Shown piece by piece: positions 47,501-60,159 of a stretch of 64,000 bases of DNA. The DNA is from Limnomonas spitsbergensis (taxonomy: Eukaryota > Chlorophyta > Chlorophyceae > Chlamydomonadales), in contig JAYJMM010000117.1 in assembly GCA_037349105.1 (NCBI GenBank), positions 3,844,001 through 3,908,000 on the forward strand, given 5' to 3'. Every line of letters begins with the position of its first letter. Position 1 is the first letter of the stretch. The position numbers and the translations under genes were made by a program. The notes beneath the pieces are model-generated. The model was given only the letters and a program-made list of their open reading frames with translations, searched no databases and was not told the origin of the DNA.

Positions 47501-50500
47501 TTTTTCCCTGTTCCCGTTACGAGCAGGCCCCGGAGTCCGTCTTCGCCAACATCGACTCCCACGTGCTTGAGCGCATAGCAAAGATCATGAGCTATGTCAA
47601 GGCCACTGCGGGTGGCAAGAAGATGAAGAAGAAGGAGAGAGACGACCTGGTCCTCAGCATGACCCAGGCGGGGCAGCCCCAGGCGGAAATGCCGCCGCCG
47701 TCGCCAGCCCCTGGGGCAGCCGGGCTGCGGCAACCGGCGCGTGGCCCTTTGGCTGCTGCTGCCGCTGAGGAGGAGGAGGACATCTTTGGAGATGCAGGGA
47801 CAGACTACAAGCCGTCAGTGGCTAAGAAGAAAGAAGAGGCAAAGTGAGGCTGTGTTTGAGAGCCATGCTGAGTGTTTTGCTGCGCGATGTTGCCGTGCTC
47901 TGGCAACTTGGCTCTCAGACCCAATTTGCGCATGGGTCTAGCCTTGATCTCAATTACCCGATGTCATATCCGGTAATCCGGTTCATTTTGAAGCGCTTCT
48001 GGGGCCAGGGCTTTGAGCCTGTCCTGCTAGTACAAGCTCGGGCACATCATAATAGTATCACCCTCTTCCAATTGTTGGACCAATTACCCAGGCCGATGGC
48101 CCATCCACTTGTCCATTCTGTAACGCCCGTACTGCAAATTGTCTTCCATGACGCCATTATCAACCCTTAAAGCCTTGCCCCTTCCCATCTTGACAACTAG
48201 CTCCGCTTTCCAACCTTTTAACCTTAAACCTTTCAACATTTGTGGGGCTCCTTCATCTCTAAACCGTTTTAACTTCCTTGACTCCCCCTTATTTGGCAGG
48301 CGAGCTGCCTCTTACTTTGGCAAGGGTGAGGGCTTGCCGCCCCCTCCTCCTGGCCCGACTTCTCGGGCCGGAGACGACATGGATATTGAGGATGGGGAGA
48401 TGCCCCCGCCACCGCCGCTGCCGCCGCCACCTCCGGGCGCTCCCAGCGGCTACGCGCCACCGGGGATTGCGGGCTACGGGCAAGGCGCTGGCACCTACGG
48501 GGCCGAAGGCGGCTATGGGGCTGCGGGGGGGCAGGACACTGGCGGTGCCGATTACCGTGGCCCTGCATTCCGCAGTGAGGAGGAGCGGGAAGTTGAAGCT
48601 GCCGAGACCGCTCGGTGGCGCGTGCGGACGGGCAAGGTTGAGGAAAAGCAGGTGGACTTCAAAGAAGACACGTACCAGGAGTGCTACCCAATGCAGGTGC
48701 GTGGCGGGGACGGTTTCAGACGACAGGATGCTGGACAGGATGCCAATTCCGGCTACAACAGCTGGATCAGACCACAGAATGCCTGCCTGGCCCACTTTAT
48801 GGCCAGTGCTGCCCTTGTCTGGCTCTGGTGGCGAGGGGGAGATGTTTGCAGTTTCACAGTTAGAGGCTAGGAGAAGTGTAAATCATATGTAGACATATGC
48901 CGTATGGCTTCAAACTTTGATGCATGTGCATAACTGCTGGCTGGATCAGCCAGCTTATCCACATCACCCTTGTGTGGAGCATGCGCTGCCTATTTTCTCA
49001 AAATAATTAAGTGCTTGCTTTAGTGCACGCAAGACCACTTTAGGTGTACCGCTGAGCAGCCACTGCTGGGCCGATGAGGACCAAACCTTGACTGGACTAA
49101 GGCCGGTGGCAAAAAATCCAGGGCTCGCTGCACCAGCCCCCCCCTGTGGCTACAGGCTGTGGTGTACCTGAACTGTAGCTTGAGCACACTTCAGAAACAG
49201 TGAAGGACTCCTTGTGCCTTTCCCCTGTGCAAACTCGAGAAGCCGCACCTCAGCGTGGCTTTGGCTGAGCCTGCCCAAGCAATTGCAATGCTGCCCTTTA
49301 TCTCGGCCTTAAGTGCTGCTTTTGCTGAATGGGATTCTGACAGGCTGGCTTCGGTGGGGAGGTCGTGGACAGCGATGATGAGGACCTTAGCCATATGGAC
49401 ACGGCTAAGGGCAAGAGCCGATACGACTTCACAACAGAGGAGGAGTGGCAGAGGTGGGCTGGGTGGAGGCGTGGTTGTCAGAGCTAGCCAAGGGGCATGA
49501 TTGGATTCTGGAGGCTGCAGCTGGGAGGAGGCATGGCTGAGGAGCCAAGTTTGTTGGGCTCTGCTTTTTACTCTGCGCAGTTGTGCTCACATGCCTTGTC
49601 ACAATGCATGGATGTGGAGCTCCACTGTCATGGCCTGCAGCCTGTACCCTGGCCACTCCTGATGCTCCTGCCCTCTCTTCACTCCGTCTAGTAGATAGCA
49701 TTTTGTATCGCTCTGGCTCATGTAACCTAACTTGCCAGTACCTCGATGCACTCCCTCACCACATGCACACACACACACACGTACCTACTGTTCTTCTCCT
49801 TTTCTCATTCTAGGTATAAGGAGACCAGGGAGCAAGCACCGAAGGCTGCGTTCCAATTTGGTGTTAAGACGGTTGACGGACGCAAGGGGAAAGGCGGGGG
49901 GGTGAGTAAGGGTCTAGGTTGGGCATGCACCACTGTCAAGCACAGCAGTGTGTTGGGGACAGGGTCTTGGGCAGGTGGCCAGTGTCGGTAAGTGTTTTTC
50001 TTCCCAACTTATGTAGCCAGCTGTATTGCTCCTTCCTAGTCAAGGACTCTAGGACCTGGACACTTCCTCTTTACACCGGCACCTAAAAAATAAGTTTAAG
50101 AGCTCTGTTTTTAGCCAAACCTGTTTGTATGTGTATGTGCACCTCCTTCACTCAAAATGCACCGAACAGATCTGGTATGATTATAATGTCGCTCTGCCGA
50201 ACCTGTCTGTAGTACAGATTGTCCTGCCATGTCATCATGGCTCGCATGAAGGGTGTTCCCCCTTAACAATTATCGTGTTTCTTTCATAGTGACGAGACAG
50301 TGGGGCGCCCACGCGGCCGAGCCTTTAGAGCAGGTGTGATGTTCTCAACTTACTTTCGCCTTGCTTGCAGGACAAGAAGGATGGCAAGATCAACAGCCAG
50401 CTCAGTAAGATCGAGAGGCTACTCTCGGAAAAAGGCCACGACCACGCTGGCGCATTCAAGAAACCGGCGGCGGCGGGCAAGGAGGGGGGCGGCTTTGATC

Positions 50501-50541
50501 CAACCCTGACGCCAGCGAGAGGCAAGAGACAGCGCATTTGA
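44600..50541 (+). CDS. IK: RED/IK spliceosomal protein (9 exons, complete)
   Basis: RED (IK) is a component of the spliceosomal B complex, recruited before activation and acting in the nucleus. Exons 44600-44844, 44937-45120, 45955-46188, 46787-46912, 47527-47843, 48300-48696, 49344-49453, 49814-49901 and 50371-50541 are all GT-AG and in phase, giving 623 residues (human RED is about 557). Family landmarks appear in order: LSNQDFRNLLATPRA, YRDRAEERR, FLGGDMDHTHMVKGLDFALL, then RRMAFVFN and EIPTTLQRSKMDCP, ERIAKIMSYV, DIFGDAGTDY, KRAASYFGKG, YQECYP, VVDSDDEDLSHMD, YDFTTEEEW, PKAAFQFGVK and a basic end. Oddities are a polyalanine segment in exon 3 and a proline/glycine-rich insert in exon 6. 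I see no RE/RD dipeptide tract of the animal type. The start is the first ATG before the conserved block. Confidence 0.96.
46000..46115. repeat. GCN (polyalanine) run in RED exon 3
   Basis: About 35 codons of mixed GCA/GCG/GCC encode two alanine-rich segments separated by SKMGKD and followed by MGKDE. The codons are mixed rather than pure, and the MGKD motif is duplicated, pointing to an internal duplication as well as slippage. The frame is preserved. Confidence 0.85.
50296..50335 (+). repeat. Foldback-family arm in last RED intron
   Basis: GACAGTGGGGCGCCCACGCG followed by GCCGAGCC matches the left arm of the element at 777-872. It sits about 35-75 bp before the acceptor of the final RED exon. 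No right arm is present, so this is a fragment. Confidence 0.55.
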
Positions 50542-51264
50542 AAGAACTAATTGCTCAATCACTTGGAGATTACCTGATGCTTGGGAGCTATAAAATCAGC
50601 CGAACACAGGAATAGATCTGCTAGTTTCGGGATCAAGTGCAAGCCCTGATGGCCAGTCTTGTGTTTATGTGCTGACGCACGTCAGCTTGCTTTAATTTAA
50701 GCTGGCACTGGAATCGTGGAATCCCCTGATTTAACCCCCTGATGTAACTAAACCATACCGGTCTGCAAAAAGCATGCTGGATGTACCAGGTGGGTGAGGC
50801 ACCCAAAAGATCCTTTCAAGGAAGTTAATACAGCCCCCTGATACAGCGGAGCTGGAAACAAAATGGGAACCTGGTATATTCTTGAAGGAAACTTCTAGAT
50901 CATTGCTGAAATATTGTTAAGGAAACTTCTAGGTAATTGCTGAAATAGCCTGCAATGCTAGGAGCCTGGCTAATTTGCAGATCGTAAATGCTTGTGGCCC
51001 ACGACAGCGGACGAAGAGTGAAGTCCATGGGTATGTCTGAACATGGTCTCAGCCTGCAGTGGCTGGAAATTCGAGGTACTGGTAGTGTCAGTGGCAGGGA
51101 GGAGAGTTCCCAGTTCTCAGTATCTCCGCAGATGATTGGATATGCAGCACTCATCCCTGCAGCCAGGTACCGGAAGCTAAAGTACTCAGGAGCTCCAGCC
51201 TGGTAAATCCCTGTCAGCTCATATCTACGATTTTGAATCTTCGTAAATTTGAATTCTCGAAGAC
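50542..51264. other. Short intergenic region
   Basis: This 0.7-kb gap lies between the RED stop and the probable start of the glutamine-rich gene. It contains a local duplication: AAGGAAACTTCTAG followed by ATTGCTGAAATA at about 50,885-50,914 and 50,920-50,948. No promoter motif could be identified with confidence. Confidence 0.5.
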
Positions 51265-54151
51265 ATGCCCACGTCGACGATTGTGACCTGCCTTCAAGAA
51301 TCCAAGGCCGACGAACAGCCCCCCGAATTAATCAAAGAGATTAACAACTCCACAGAGGCGGTCAGTGACCGCCATTGCTATATTGGCGTGAAACAGTCAT
51401 GGTCAGTCTAAGTATCGGTGATTCGAGTGTCACATGCAGTGTGATGACCATATAATGTATTTCTGACTTGCTTCCCACCCACTCATGCCCTTCTCCTGTG
51501 ATGCCGAAGGATCGCAATCCTGCATTGAATTCTCCAACATTGAACGAGAGAGATCATCACGGGGCTGAGGCTGTGCTTGTTAGCAGGTGTGCATGCACAT
51601 TGCACAGAAATATATATTTCTTCCTACAAGCTCTTGAATTCAAGTGCAAGCCATACGACATCCAGAATGTATTCCATAAATCATTTTAGTACCCTGTTGC
51701 TAGAGCTCAATACTGGCAGGGTTCACAAAGTATCGACTCAACAACATCCCTGCAGGTCTGAGTTACCAGTACCCAAGTATCTCAAATCCCCCCAAAGTCA
51801 GAGCTTGGCCCCACCCGAGGGCAGCCATGACTGGAGGGTACCAATCGAAGCTGTGGCCTCTCCCCAGTCTCCTGGGGGCAGTTACGACTGGAGGACAGCA
51901 AGCGAAGCTGTGGACCCACCCGAGGTCAGCTATGACTGGAGGGCAGCAATCGAATCTGCGGCCATTCCCGGGGGCAGCAGCGACTTGAGGGCAGCAATCG
52001 AAGCTGTGGCCCCTTGTCAGCAGCTGGTCCAGGATTTCCAGGCGGCATCCTTTCAAGACGATTCCTTGCTTGCATCTCTTAAGCACAACCCCTGGGAATA
52101 CATGAGGCCTGCTGGTGATGGCTACACGACCCCACATCATTCTCCAGTACAGGTAGTACTTCAGAGGCCTTGTGGAAGGCAAAACACTGGTGCAAGCATT
52201 ACAGTGCTGGGGAAATACAAGTACAAAACGCATTGTCAGAAGTGAAGGACCTGCTTCAATTTTCTGAGATAAAGCACGTTCCTTAAGTAAGATCTCACAG
52301 GCATTGAGGTTGGTAGGTTCAATATATCCAGTTTGCGTTTTTGCCAGGATGCATGCCTACAGTCAGGTTGATTCCATGGCCCATATTGCCTGTGCACCAT
52401 TCAATAAGTGACGGTTTCCAAAGCCTTCTTTGCTGGCTGCCCCTGGTCTTGCCAGTGACATTGTATCTGTCATACATTAACTTCTTTGCAACAGGCACAT
52501 CACCAACCATCCTTTCTACAGCAGCAGCAGGCTCCGTCCCAAATGCCACCATTGCCTCACCTTCCTTCGTATCCTTCGCCTCTGCATCGGCCATCTCCAA
52601 CACGATGTTATGCAGAGAGTCCATCTCCGCAAAAGAAGTCTCGATTCTATCAATTGTCTCTTCAGCAGCAACAGCAGCAGATGATGCAGGCGTGGCAGCA
52701 GGAACAGCAGCAACTGGAGTGGCAGCAGCAGCAAAAGCAATGGAATCATCAGCAGCAGATGCAGCAGCAGATACAGCAGCAGATGCAGCAGCATCCGCAG
52801 ATGCAGCAGCAGCAGACGCAGCAGAGACAGCAGCCCCATGTCATGCCGCCGCCGCAGCAGGCGCCAGATATGATGTCCCCCCAGCATGCGTCCAATCTAC
52901 CCATGCTGCCACCAAGTTTGCTGCTGGAGCACCAGCAGCAGCAGCAGATGATATCACCTGTGAAGCATCAGCAGGTTGGTTCTGGACAAACAAATGATCA
53001 AAATGAGCATAAGCTGCTAATCCAGCCAATCTCTTTTCAATTATTGTCCTCTCACGCTTTGGCTGTTTAGGGCATTCAACATGGCCCCTCTGATTCATGC
53101 CCTTCTGTGAGCCTGGGACATCTCATTCCATGATGTGTTGTCAAAACAATCGTTTTATAACCGTAACCTGCAGCGATTTCAGCACCTACGACACTTATCT
53201 CAAACACTACCCTATCACAATGAAATCACAGGAATACATTTGCAGCGTCCACTTGCCAATGGAGGCTGCGTTCGGCGCCATGATCAAGAGTCCTCAGGAC
53301 CTTGCCATCCTCACTGGCTTATTCAACAAGCACATGACCGCCAAACGTAAGTGCTGGCAGAAGATAGCATTGGGCTGGTGGGTGCCATGTTCCTGTCCAC
53401 AGTCCACTGCAAAAAGACAGAAACATAAAAAGTGGATGATTAATTTAGGATGCCTGGTAGCAGGCGAGTAGCTGCAAGGCACTTCAATTGCACGCAAGGA
53501 TCTGCGACCTGATATCCGTTGAGTTCACATTGTTTTCTTTCCCTGATTGGATCTGGTACTGTCTCCATTTCCTCATATACCGTATGTGTAGTACAGCGCA
53601 TATGTGATCCAGGCATGTCAAGCTGCTCAGGCTGTAAATCATATATGAATCCGGCAAAATGCATTCATCCTGCCCTCCGCCCTCCTCGCGTCACTTCATT
53701 TTGAACATATTGTTGTTCAGCCATGAAAAATCATACCTTCATATCGTGCCTTCCCATGTCTTGCACTTGTCTCAAGCCATCAACATCCGCCCTGCTGGCA
53801 TTACTTGCTTCTAATCACCTCCCCCCTCCGATCTGCCGTCTGCAGCACCAGCTGACAACAATTCCAGCCACTCTGCACTTTATGCATGAAGTCCCAGAAG
53901 TCATTTAGTAGTCAGGCCTAAGTTCTATTGCTTCTAACTAATGCGATTGTTCCTTTCTCCATCTGCGCCGCCCCCCTCCCCTTGTGACTTAAATCTGACT
54001 TCGCCATGCACGGGCACCCTTGCACACAGCTGTCAATGAAATCCAAGTTTTTCACTTCTTTGAAGCAGCGCTGGGCTTCTCTGCACACTGGTCCCGCTCT
54101 GTCCTGCATGCATCTATGAGTCCTTCTCAACTCTCCCCGGGGACTTCCTGA
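51265..54151 (+). CDS. Glutamine-rich protein of unknown function (6 exons, 419 aa)
   Basis: Exons 51265-51360, 51510-51586, 51756-52152, 52522-52974, 53232-53346 and 54030-54151 give a continuous 419-residue frame ending in TGA. Residues about 75-150 contain four diverged copies of (S)YDWRAAIEAVAP-like repeats of 18-22 residues. Residues 191-341 are dominated by polyglutamine with methionine and histidine (LQQQQQQMMQ, QMQQQIQQQMQQHPQMQQ) after a proline/serine stretch and a possible nuclear-localising PSPQKKSR. The C-terminal 78 residues, from EYICSVHLPMEAAFGAMIKS through VNEIQVFHFFEAALGF, have normal globular composition. I recognise no family. Such Q-rich proteins are often transcription co-regulators, which is only a suggestion. 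Some donors are weak (GTCAGT, GTTGGT), so the exon 1/2 and 4/5 joins are tentative. Confidence 0.55.
52650..52965. repeat. CAG tract encoding polyglutamine
   Basis: CAG/CAA repeats interrupted by ATG, CAT and TGG codons run across exon 4 of the glutamine-rich gene. In the other frames the same DNA reads as polyalanine or, in reverse, polyleucine, so overlapping open frames there are shadows. The CAG reading frame is preferred because it continues through well-formed splice sites. Confidence 0.85.
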
Positions 54152-56184
54152 GGGAATTGTGAGGCCGAGGGAGCGCTTTCAACTCCTCAGGTGAGCGAGG
54201 GTATAACCGGTACACATTATTCAAATCTCGGGGCCAGCTCTACGGGCTTGGGCGTCAGTGGATTGGCGCCCACTGAGTGGGTGATGCATCATCTATTGTT
54301 TGCATCGAGCGGAGAAAGGACCGAGGAAGGAGTTGGAAGACTTCTCTCAAATGCAAATGCTTGCAGAGCACGTTGAATTGCATGATCAGACATGGGCCTG
54401 GAACCTTTTTGTCTTTATCTCCAACATATGCTTTGAGGGTCTTGCAGCCGCAATATGCCATGAAATGTCAGTTTAATATGCAAGGAGCGCAGACAGCACA
54501 AGAAGGGTGCGCCCCTTGATGAGATGCACTGCAGACGGGCCATTGGATTTCCTGCAGCACCCTGTTTGAAAAACGATAGCCTCCCTAATAAACCCCCTTC
54601 CCCCACCCACCCCTCTTTTGATTGATCTACCCAGAACCTACTGGGTAGTGGCTTTGTGACCTGCCCTAGCTCCATTATCCGCAGGCTGCAGCTGCCACAA
54701 TCTTCTTAGCGGTTCCAGTCCAGACCATTACACATGGGGCCAATGCTGGAGGGCTCACGCAGTCCAGAGAATCGTTGGCCGGGATAGAGGGCTGCTGGAT
54801 TTAAATCGGCGAATGTGAACTGCACCCTGGCGTCCGAAACCTTTATTTGAGGTGAACGCTACTGTTGTGAGGTACTGGTAGTAAATGGAATGAAATGGGC
54901 AGCATTGGCCCTGTACATAATCTCAAAACTTTGGAGCTGGCTACTGTGTGATCCAAATATCCAATGCCTTGCACGACAGCATGGCCACCCAATCTGCATC
55001 CCGCATTTGAGTGACTACGTAACATGTCTGTATATCTGCAGTGACCAACCTGATTTCAACATGTCAGCGCGAAAGGTATTGATTTTATGTGAACCATCCC
55101 TTAATTGGGCTTTTAGTGACCTCCTGTAGTGACAGGCTAGTTTGCGAGGACAAGTTAAAAACACCTACTTAGGGCTCTATGGATTGATATCTAGCTGCGA
55201 CACTGTAATTATTTGAATTCTGGATCTGCCTGGAGGAAAGAAAGACTACTCCTCCGCCTAAGCAGGAGGCGTGAGACCGCTTGACCCACAGCAGTTCTAT
55301 CCTACCAAGGATAGCCCGATCACGACATTCTGCGGGGCACATTCAACGAAGCGCTTGGAGGAACATGAACGTATTTGATTGAGAGGCGGTCTGATTGGGC
55401 TTCCTTGGCTGGGATTCGAAAGTGTGCTGGTCATGGGATACTGCACATATTGAAGAGCATGCAGGAGCTGACTCGTGTCTTTGTCTGCCCTTCTAGAATG
55501 GACTGGACGCTGGGGTTTCCCATGTTACTAAGGTATCACTGTACAAAATTACACATCGCACTTAGTTATAATTTCACACCTCTTCAACGACCGAAGATAG
55601 AGTTCTCAGAAAATCAGCTACTTCCTCCGAGACTTCCGCCCCTTATTTAATGTTGGCTTGGGGGCTCAACATTTCGATCACACTAATTCAACGGAACCCA
55701 GCCCCCTGATGCAGGGGAGAAAGACAACGTTATCACTGGACCTCCCAAACCCAGCATTTTATTTTGTGTTCAAAGAGCCTTGAAGAGGCCTTCTTGTGGA
55801 CACATCGGGGTACTCCATTGACAGGTCCGGATACGCCATTCAAGAGTATGGGACAGGGGTGCCCTGGTATGGACAACAGTCAATCCCCTCAAACAAATCA
55901 AGGGGTTTTCCCCACACTTGAAGCTACACCCTAAATTGGGTTCTCCAAGGAGCTTAACCTGGCTGCCAGTAGACCAGTATACTAGTGCGCAGCTGCAAAA
56001 CCAGAACCATATGTTGGCAACTGTTAGGGCCAGGCAAATACTGCTAGACCTCACCAGGCATTTCACCCCGGCCATCTCATTGGCGATGAGCTGGAAGATA
56101 AACTGAAGATCACATGTACATACCACTATACTAGTCATGCCCAACTGACACGTCATCCCTTCAATTGAACATCCATTGCCAACA
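54152..56184. other. Intergenic region, nothing recognised
   Basis: About 2 kb separate two convergent genes: the glutamine-rich gene ends at 54151 and the minus-strand membrane-protein gene ends near 56,185. Open frames are short on both strands, with no family signal. A frame at 55,770-56,285 (-) overlaps the likely last exon of the next gene but shows no conserved motif. Confidence 0.45.
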
Positions 56185-59100
56185 CTATCCACCGACCATA
56201 ACAGCGTCAAAGAGCGGCAGGCAAAGCGACGCCTCTCCCTCTCCGCCGTTGCCCCTCTGCCACAACTACAACTGCAAGCCGTCACTACCGTCCATGTGAA
56301 GGTCCGTGCGGGCCGGCCCCCACAGAGGACCCGGCAGCTCCCCCTCCCTCGCTTGGGTAGCGCGCAAGATGGTGATGCACCTCTTCGTCGTCCCCCTGTC
56401 CAACCTGTGAGTAATCCTTCTTGTGATCCACATGGCGATCCAGGAAGCGCTCCCGCAGCTGCTGCAGCGGGTGATTCAGAGTGCCCTCCTGATCACCAGG
56501 TACGAGGCGGGACACAGGTTAGAGTGCTGAAGAGTACGAGGCGGGACACAGGGTGACTCGCTGAGCAGTACGAGGCGGGACACAGGGTGACTCGCTGAGC
56601 AGTACGAGGCGGGACACAGGTTGAAGTGCTGAGCAGTACGAGGCGGGACACAGGTTGATGAGCTGAGCAGTAAGAGGCGGGACACAGGTTGATGAGCTGA
56701 GCAGTACGAGGCGAGACACAGGGTGATGTGCTGAGCAGTACAGGGCGGGACAAAGGATGATGTGCTGAGCAGTACGGGGCGGGACAAAGGATGATGTGCT
56801 GAGCAGTACGGGGCGGGACAAAGGATGATGTGCTGAGCAGTACGGGGCGGGACAAAGGATGATGTGCTGAGCAGTACGAGGCGAGACACAGGTTGATGAG
56901 CTAAGCAGTACGAGGCGAGACACAGGGTGATGTGCTGAGCAGTACGAGGCGGGACAAAGGATAATGTGCTGAGCAGTACGGGGCGGGGCAAAGGATGATG
57001 TGCTGAGCAGTACGGGACGGGACAAAGGGTGATGTGCTGAGCAGTACGGAGCGGGACAAAGGATAATGTGCTGAGCAGTACGGGGCGGGATAAAGGATGA
57101 TGTGCTGGGCAGTACGGGACGGGACAAAGGGTGATGTGCTGAGCAGTACGGGGCGGGACAAAGGATAATATGCTGAGCAGTACGGGGCGGGGCAAAGGAT
57201 GATGTGCTGAGCAGTACGGGGCGGGACAAAGGATAATGTGCTGAGCAGTACGGGGCGGGACAAAGGATGATGTGCTGGGCAGTACGGGGCGGGACAAAGG
57301 ATGATGTGATGAGCAGTACAAGACGGGGACAAAGGATGATGTGCTGAGCAGTACGGGTCGGGACAAAGGATGATGTGCTGAGCAGTACGGGGCGGGACAA
57401 AGGATGATGTGCTGGGCAGTACCCGGCGGACTCAAAGGGCTTTGTGTCAACCAAGCCCTTCAAAGGCACTCTTCAATCTGCTTCTTTCTGCTACAATTTG
57501 CTTCAATCTGAAATTTAGCAGACCCACACTTGTCCACATGCAGCCCACAGTCCTTCCTACACGGGTGCCACAGCCTGCGATGACAAACCAATACTGAACC
57601 AACCACAAACCAGCAACCAAGCACCCTCACCCCACCATCAGGTTCGGAACCCCACAGCCAGGTCCCATGCAGCGCCATGCAAAGCTCAAAGGCTGCTGCC
57701 TCAGGCCACATCGCACCTGCAAGTCCTGGCAGAGATCTTCGATGTCCTCAGAAGTCAGGACGCCTTCAGCACTCATAGCAGCCCGCTCGTGGTACTTGTC
57801 CATCCTGGTTTTTGAAAGTAAGGAAAGTTGATAACAGCATGGAGCAGTTGCCCATCCAGGTGACATCAACCATCACTTGTCAGGGGTTGATCCATGTTCA
57901 CAGTTAAGATATATTGCAGCGCAGATGTATGGCAGTGCAACTATTTTGCTTGTATTGCCCATCCATTGAAGTGCGGATATATTACTTTTCCAAGGGCTTC
58001 CGTCTCTTCCACATGCTGGTGGGGGAGAGGGGGGCCTCAGTCTGTGTCTATGTTGGATAAATTAAGACTGCCAGTTGATCGCGTCCTTGCCGAAGACCTC
58101 CTTGCCTCTTTACCGAGGACCCTTTCTTCCTCCTTGCCGCAGACCTCCTTGCCTCTTTGCCGAGGACCCTTTCTTCCTCCTTGCCAAGGAAATTAACTTC
58201 CATTGATGCCGAAGGGGCAAGACTGATCGACACCCTTAGGCAAGTTGCCTCCACAGATGGTGGACATCTAGGCATCCGAAAGGCGCCATAAGTATATCCA
58301 CTGGATTGACCCCAGTGGATTCGATGACCACAAGCTGCTGGCCACCAGTCCACAGCCACTAGCACAGGACATATAGCAACGGATGGCTCACAAAGGTCAC
58401 ACGGATCCGGCCACACCGTCTCATGACAGGATTTAGGGCTCAAGGTCCAGAGTTGACGCACCCCATCTTTGGCTCTCTCCCCTTTCCTCCCTCCCATCTT
58501 GGGCCCCACCTGGGGTCGGCCGCATAGTTCACCCGGACATCCTTGCTTTGAGCCAAGTAGCCCTTCAGCCTCTGGCCACCCGCAGCTGTGACGGAGCTCT
58601 TGTACAACTGGGGACATTTGACAAGCCAGGCCAGGATAAGATGTGTGCACAATGAAGGTGGTTGGCCTTGCAGCCCATGGTCACGATGAGAATGCAGAAC
58701 TATGCATGCTGATGGCCTTCAACCCTTGTCATCATCGGGACATACATGTGTGCACCAGTGCTTAATTTAGCGGGCACCGGATCACCGGATCACCTTTGAT
58801 GGGCCGCCCCGTGGCCACCCCTGGGACGATTCACACCATACCTGGACCGGCCTCTGGCTGGTGACCCAAGCAGCAGGGCTGGCCGCACCAGAGGCTTGTG
58901 GCCGGGGGGCACAGTGTAGCTGAACTGTAGCTGATAGTGGTATACCACTCACTAAACTACACTGGTGTGCAGATTCCTGAAGATGCCTTGGAAGCCTGGT
59001 CCCAGGGAGCAGTCATGCCGAGTAACTCCGGGTATTTGTCACTCTTTTTGCTACTTTATTTAGCAAAATAAGCCCCATTCTTGTTCATATCTAGTGGCGG

Positions 59101-60159
59101 ACTCACCTGATAGAGTGCGAACCATCCCACACCAGGCACTGCAATGACCTCCAGACCCACTGCCACCGGCAAGCAGATGCCTGCTATGGCCGCCTTGCCT
59201 GCAGGAAAAAACATCAGTGGGCGGTCAGGCTCTCAGCGCAATGAGATCTGTACGATTTCCAGAATACAAAGGGAATGCCCCAAGCTCCACACATATGTGA
59301 AATCACATCCACACATCAGTGGCACACCCTCCACACAGCAGTGATGCATCCTCCACACAACAGAGGCACACCCTCCACCCAATAGTGGCACATATACTAC
59401 TGTCAGGACAGCCCTCCAATCCTTCTCCTCTATCCCCCACCCTCTCCTCAACTCCCTCTATCTCCTCTTCCCCCCCCCCCCCCTTTTCCTTGCACTTTCC
59501 TCCCCCCTGCACACACAAAGCGCCTCAACCACAGAGTCAAACCCATTCCAATGTCGGAAGCTGACTCGCTGACTAGAGACACGCCTCCCCCGTCCAGTGC
59601 TTCACCTGCCGACTTGACACAGAAGTTTGCAGTCATGGTACTCAGCTGCTCTTGTACCTCACTAGGGTCCATGGCAGCGGGATGGTACACCACCAGCTGT
59701 GAAGGGGGGGGAGGGGCACATCCACAGCTAAATAAGATGAAGCAAATGAGAGAAGGGGTTAGGGATTCGCACAAACAATGTAATCGACTGAAGGAGGGGA
59801 CAGCAGGGAGAGTGGGAGACACAAGGATGATATGACCAAGGGAGAGAGGGGCGGTGAGGTGCACTAGTCGGGGAAAGTGACCGAAGGCAGGGAGGCAGAG
59901 AGGCCAGCATATTGACAACGAGAAAATACAGGTGAGAGAAAGAGAGGTCCTCATAGGACATTTATTTGGCCAGGCGTGGAAGTATAAAATGCGAGCAGAA
60001 AAAACAATAAAGGATGGGTTTCTCAGTGGGGGTGGGTTTGATTCCAGTGTGGACGTGTGAAGTATAGTGAGGGTCCACGCCCAGCCCTGCGTCATACTTC
60101 GGTTGCACTCCTGGGGATACCCACCAGCAGGTGTTTCTCAGCACAGGCTCGCAGCCGGT
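56185..60159 (-). CDS. Unrecognised membrane-associated protein (partial; at least 7 exons, 5' end beyond window)
   Basis: Exons 60125-60159, 59606-59696, 59107-59198, 58510-58607, 57717-57804 and 56405-56488 are GT-AG with matching phases and splice into one frame. It reads RLRACAEKHLL, LVVYHPAAMDPSEVQEQL, a hydrophobic segment (IAGICLPVAVGLEVIAVPGV), LYKSSVTAAGGQRLKGYLAQ, MDKYHERAAM, SEDIEDLCQDL and HPLQQLRERFLDRHVDHKKD. A tentative last exon begins near 56,255 and ends at TAG 56,185-56,187. One membrane helix of about 20-25 residues is predicted between charged regions. The N-terminus lies to the right, across the 17-bp satellite. I do not recognise the family. Two introns consist largely of minisatellite DNA (34-bp and 17-bp units). 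Confidence 0.6.
56498..57425. repeat. 34-bp minisatellite, about 27 copies, intronic
   Basis: The unit starts GTACGGGGCGGGACAAAGGA (plus strand) and ends GTGCTGAGCA, spaced by 34 bp. Two unit types are segregated: GAGGCGGGACACAGG(G/T)TGA on the left (56,500-56,720) and GGGGCGGGACAAAGGATGATG on the right, with a short return to the first type at 56,875-56,940. The array fills the intron 56489-57716, starting about 10 bp beyond exon 56405-56488. Three overlapping minus-strand open frames over it are artefacts. Confidence 0.97.
59455..59510. repeat. Pyrimidine run
   Basis: A C/T-only stretch including at least 12 consecutive C bases lies in the intron between exons 59606-59696 and 59107-59198. 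On the transcript strand it is purine-rich. It is low-complexity only. Confidence 0.7.

Noticed and set aside
52516..52887. Polyleucine minus-strand frame
   Set aside because: It is a shadow of the CAG-encoded polyglutamine exon of the plus-strand gene.
56476..57469. 316- and 324-codon minus-strand frames (CPAPYCSAHHPLSRPVLLST repeats)
   Set aside because: These are satellite translations in more than one frame with no conserved domain; flanking exons splice over the array in phase.
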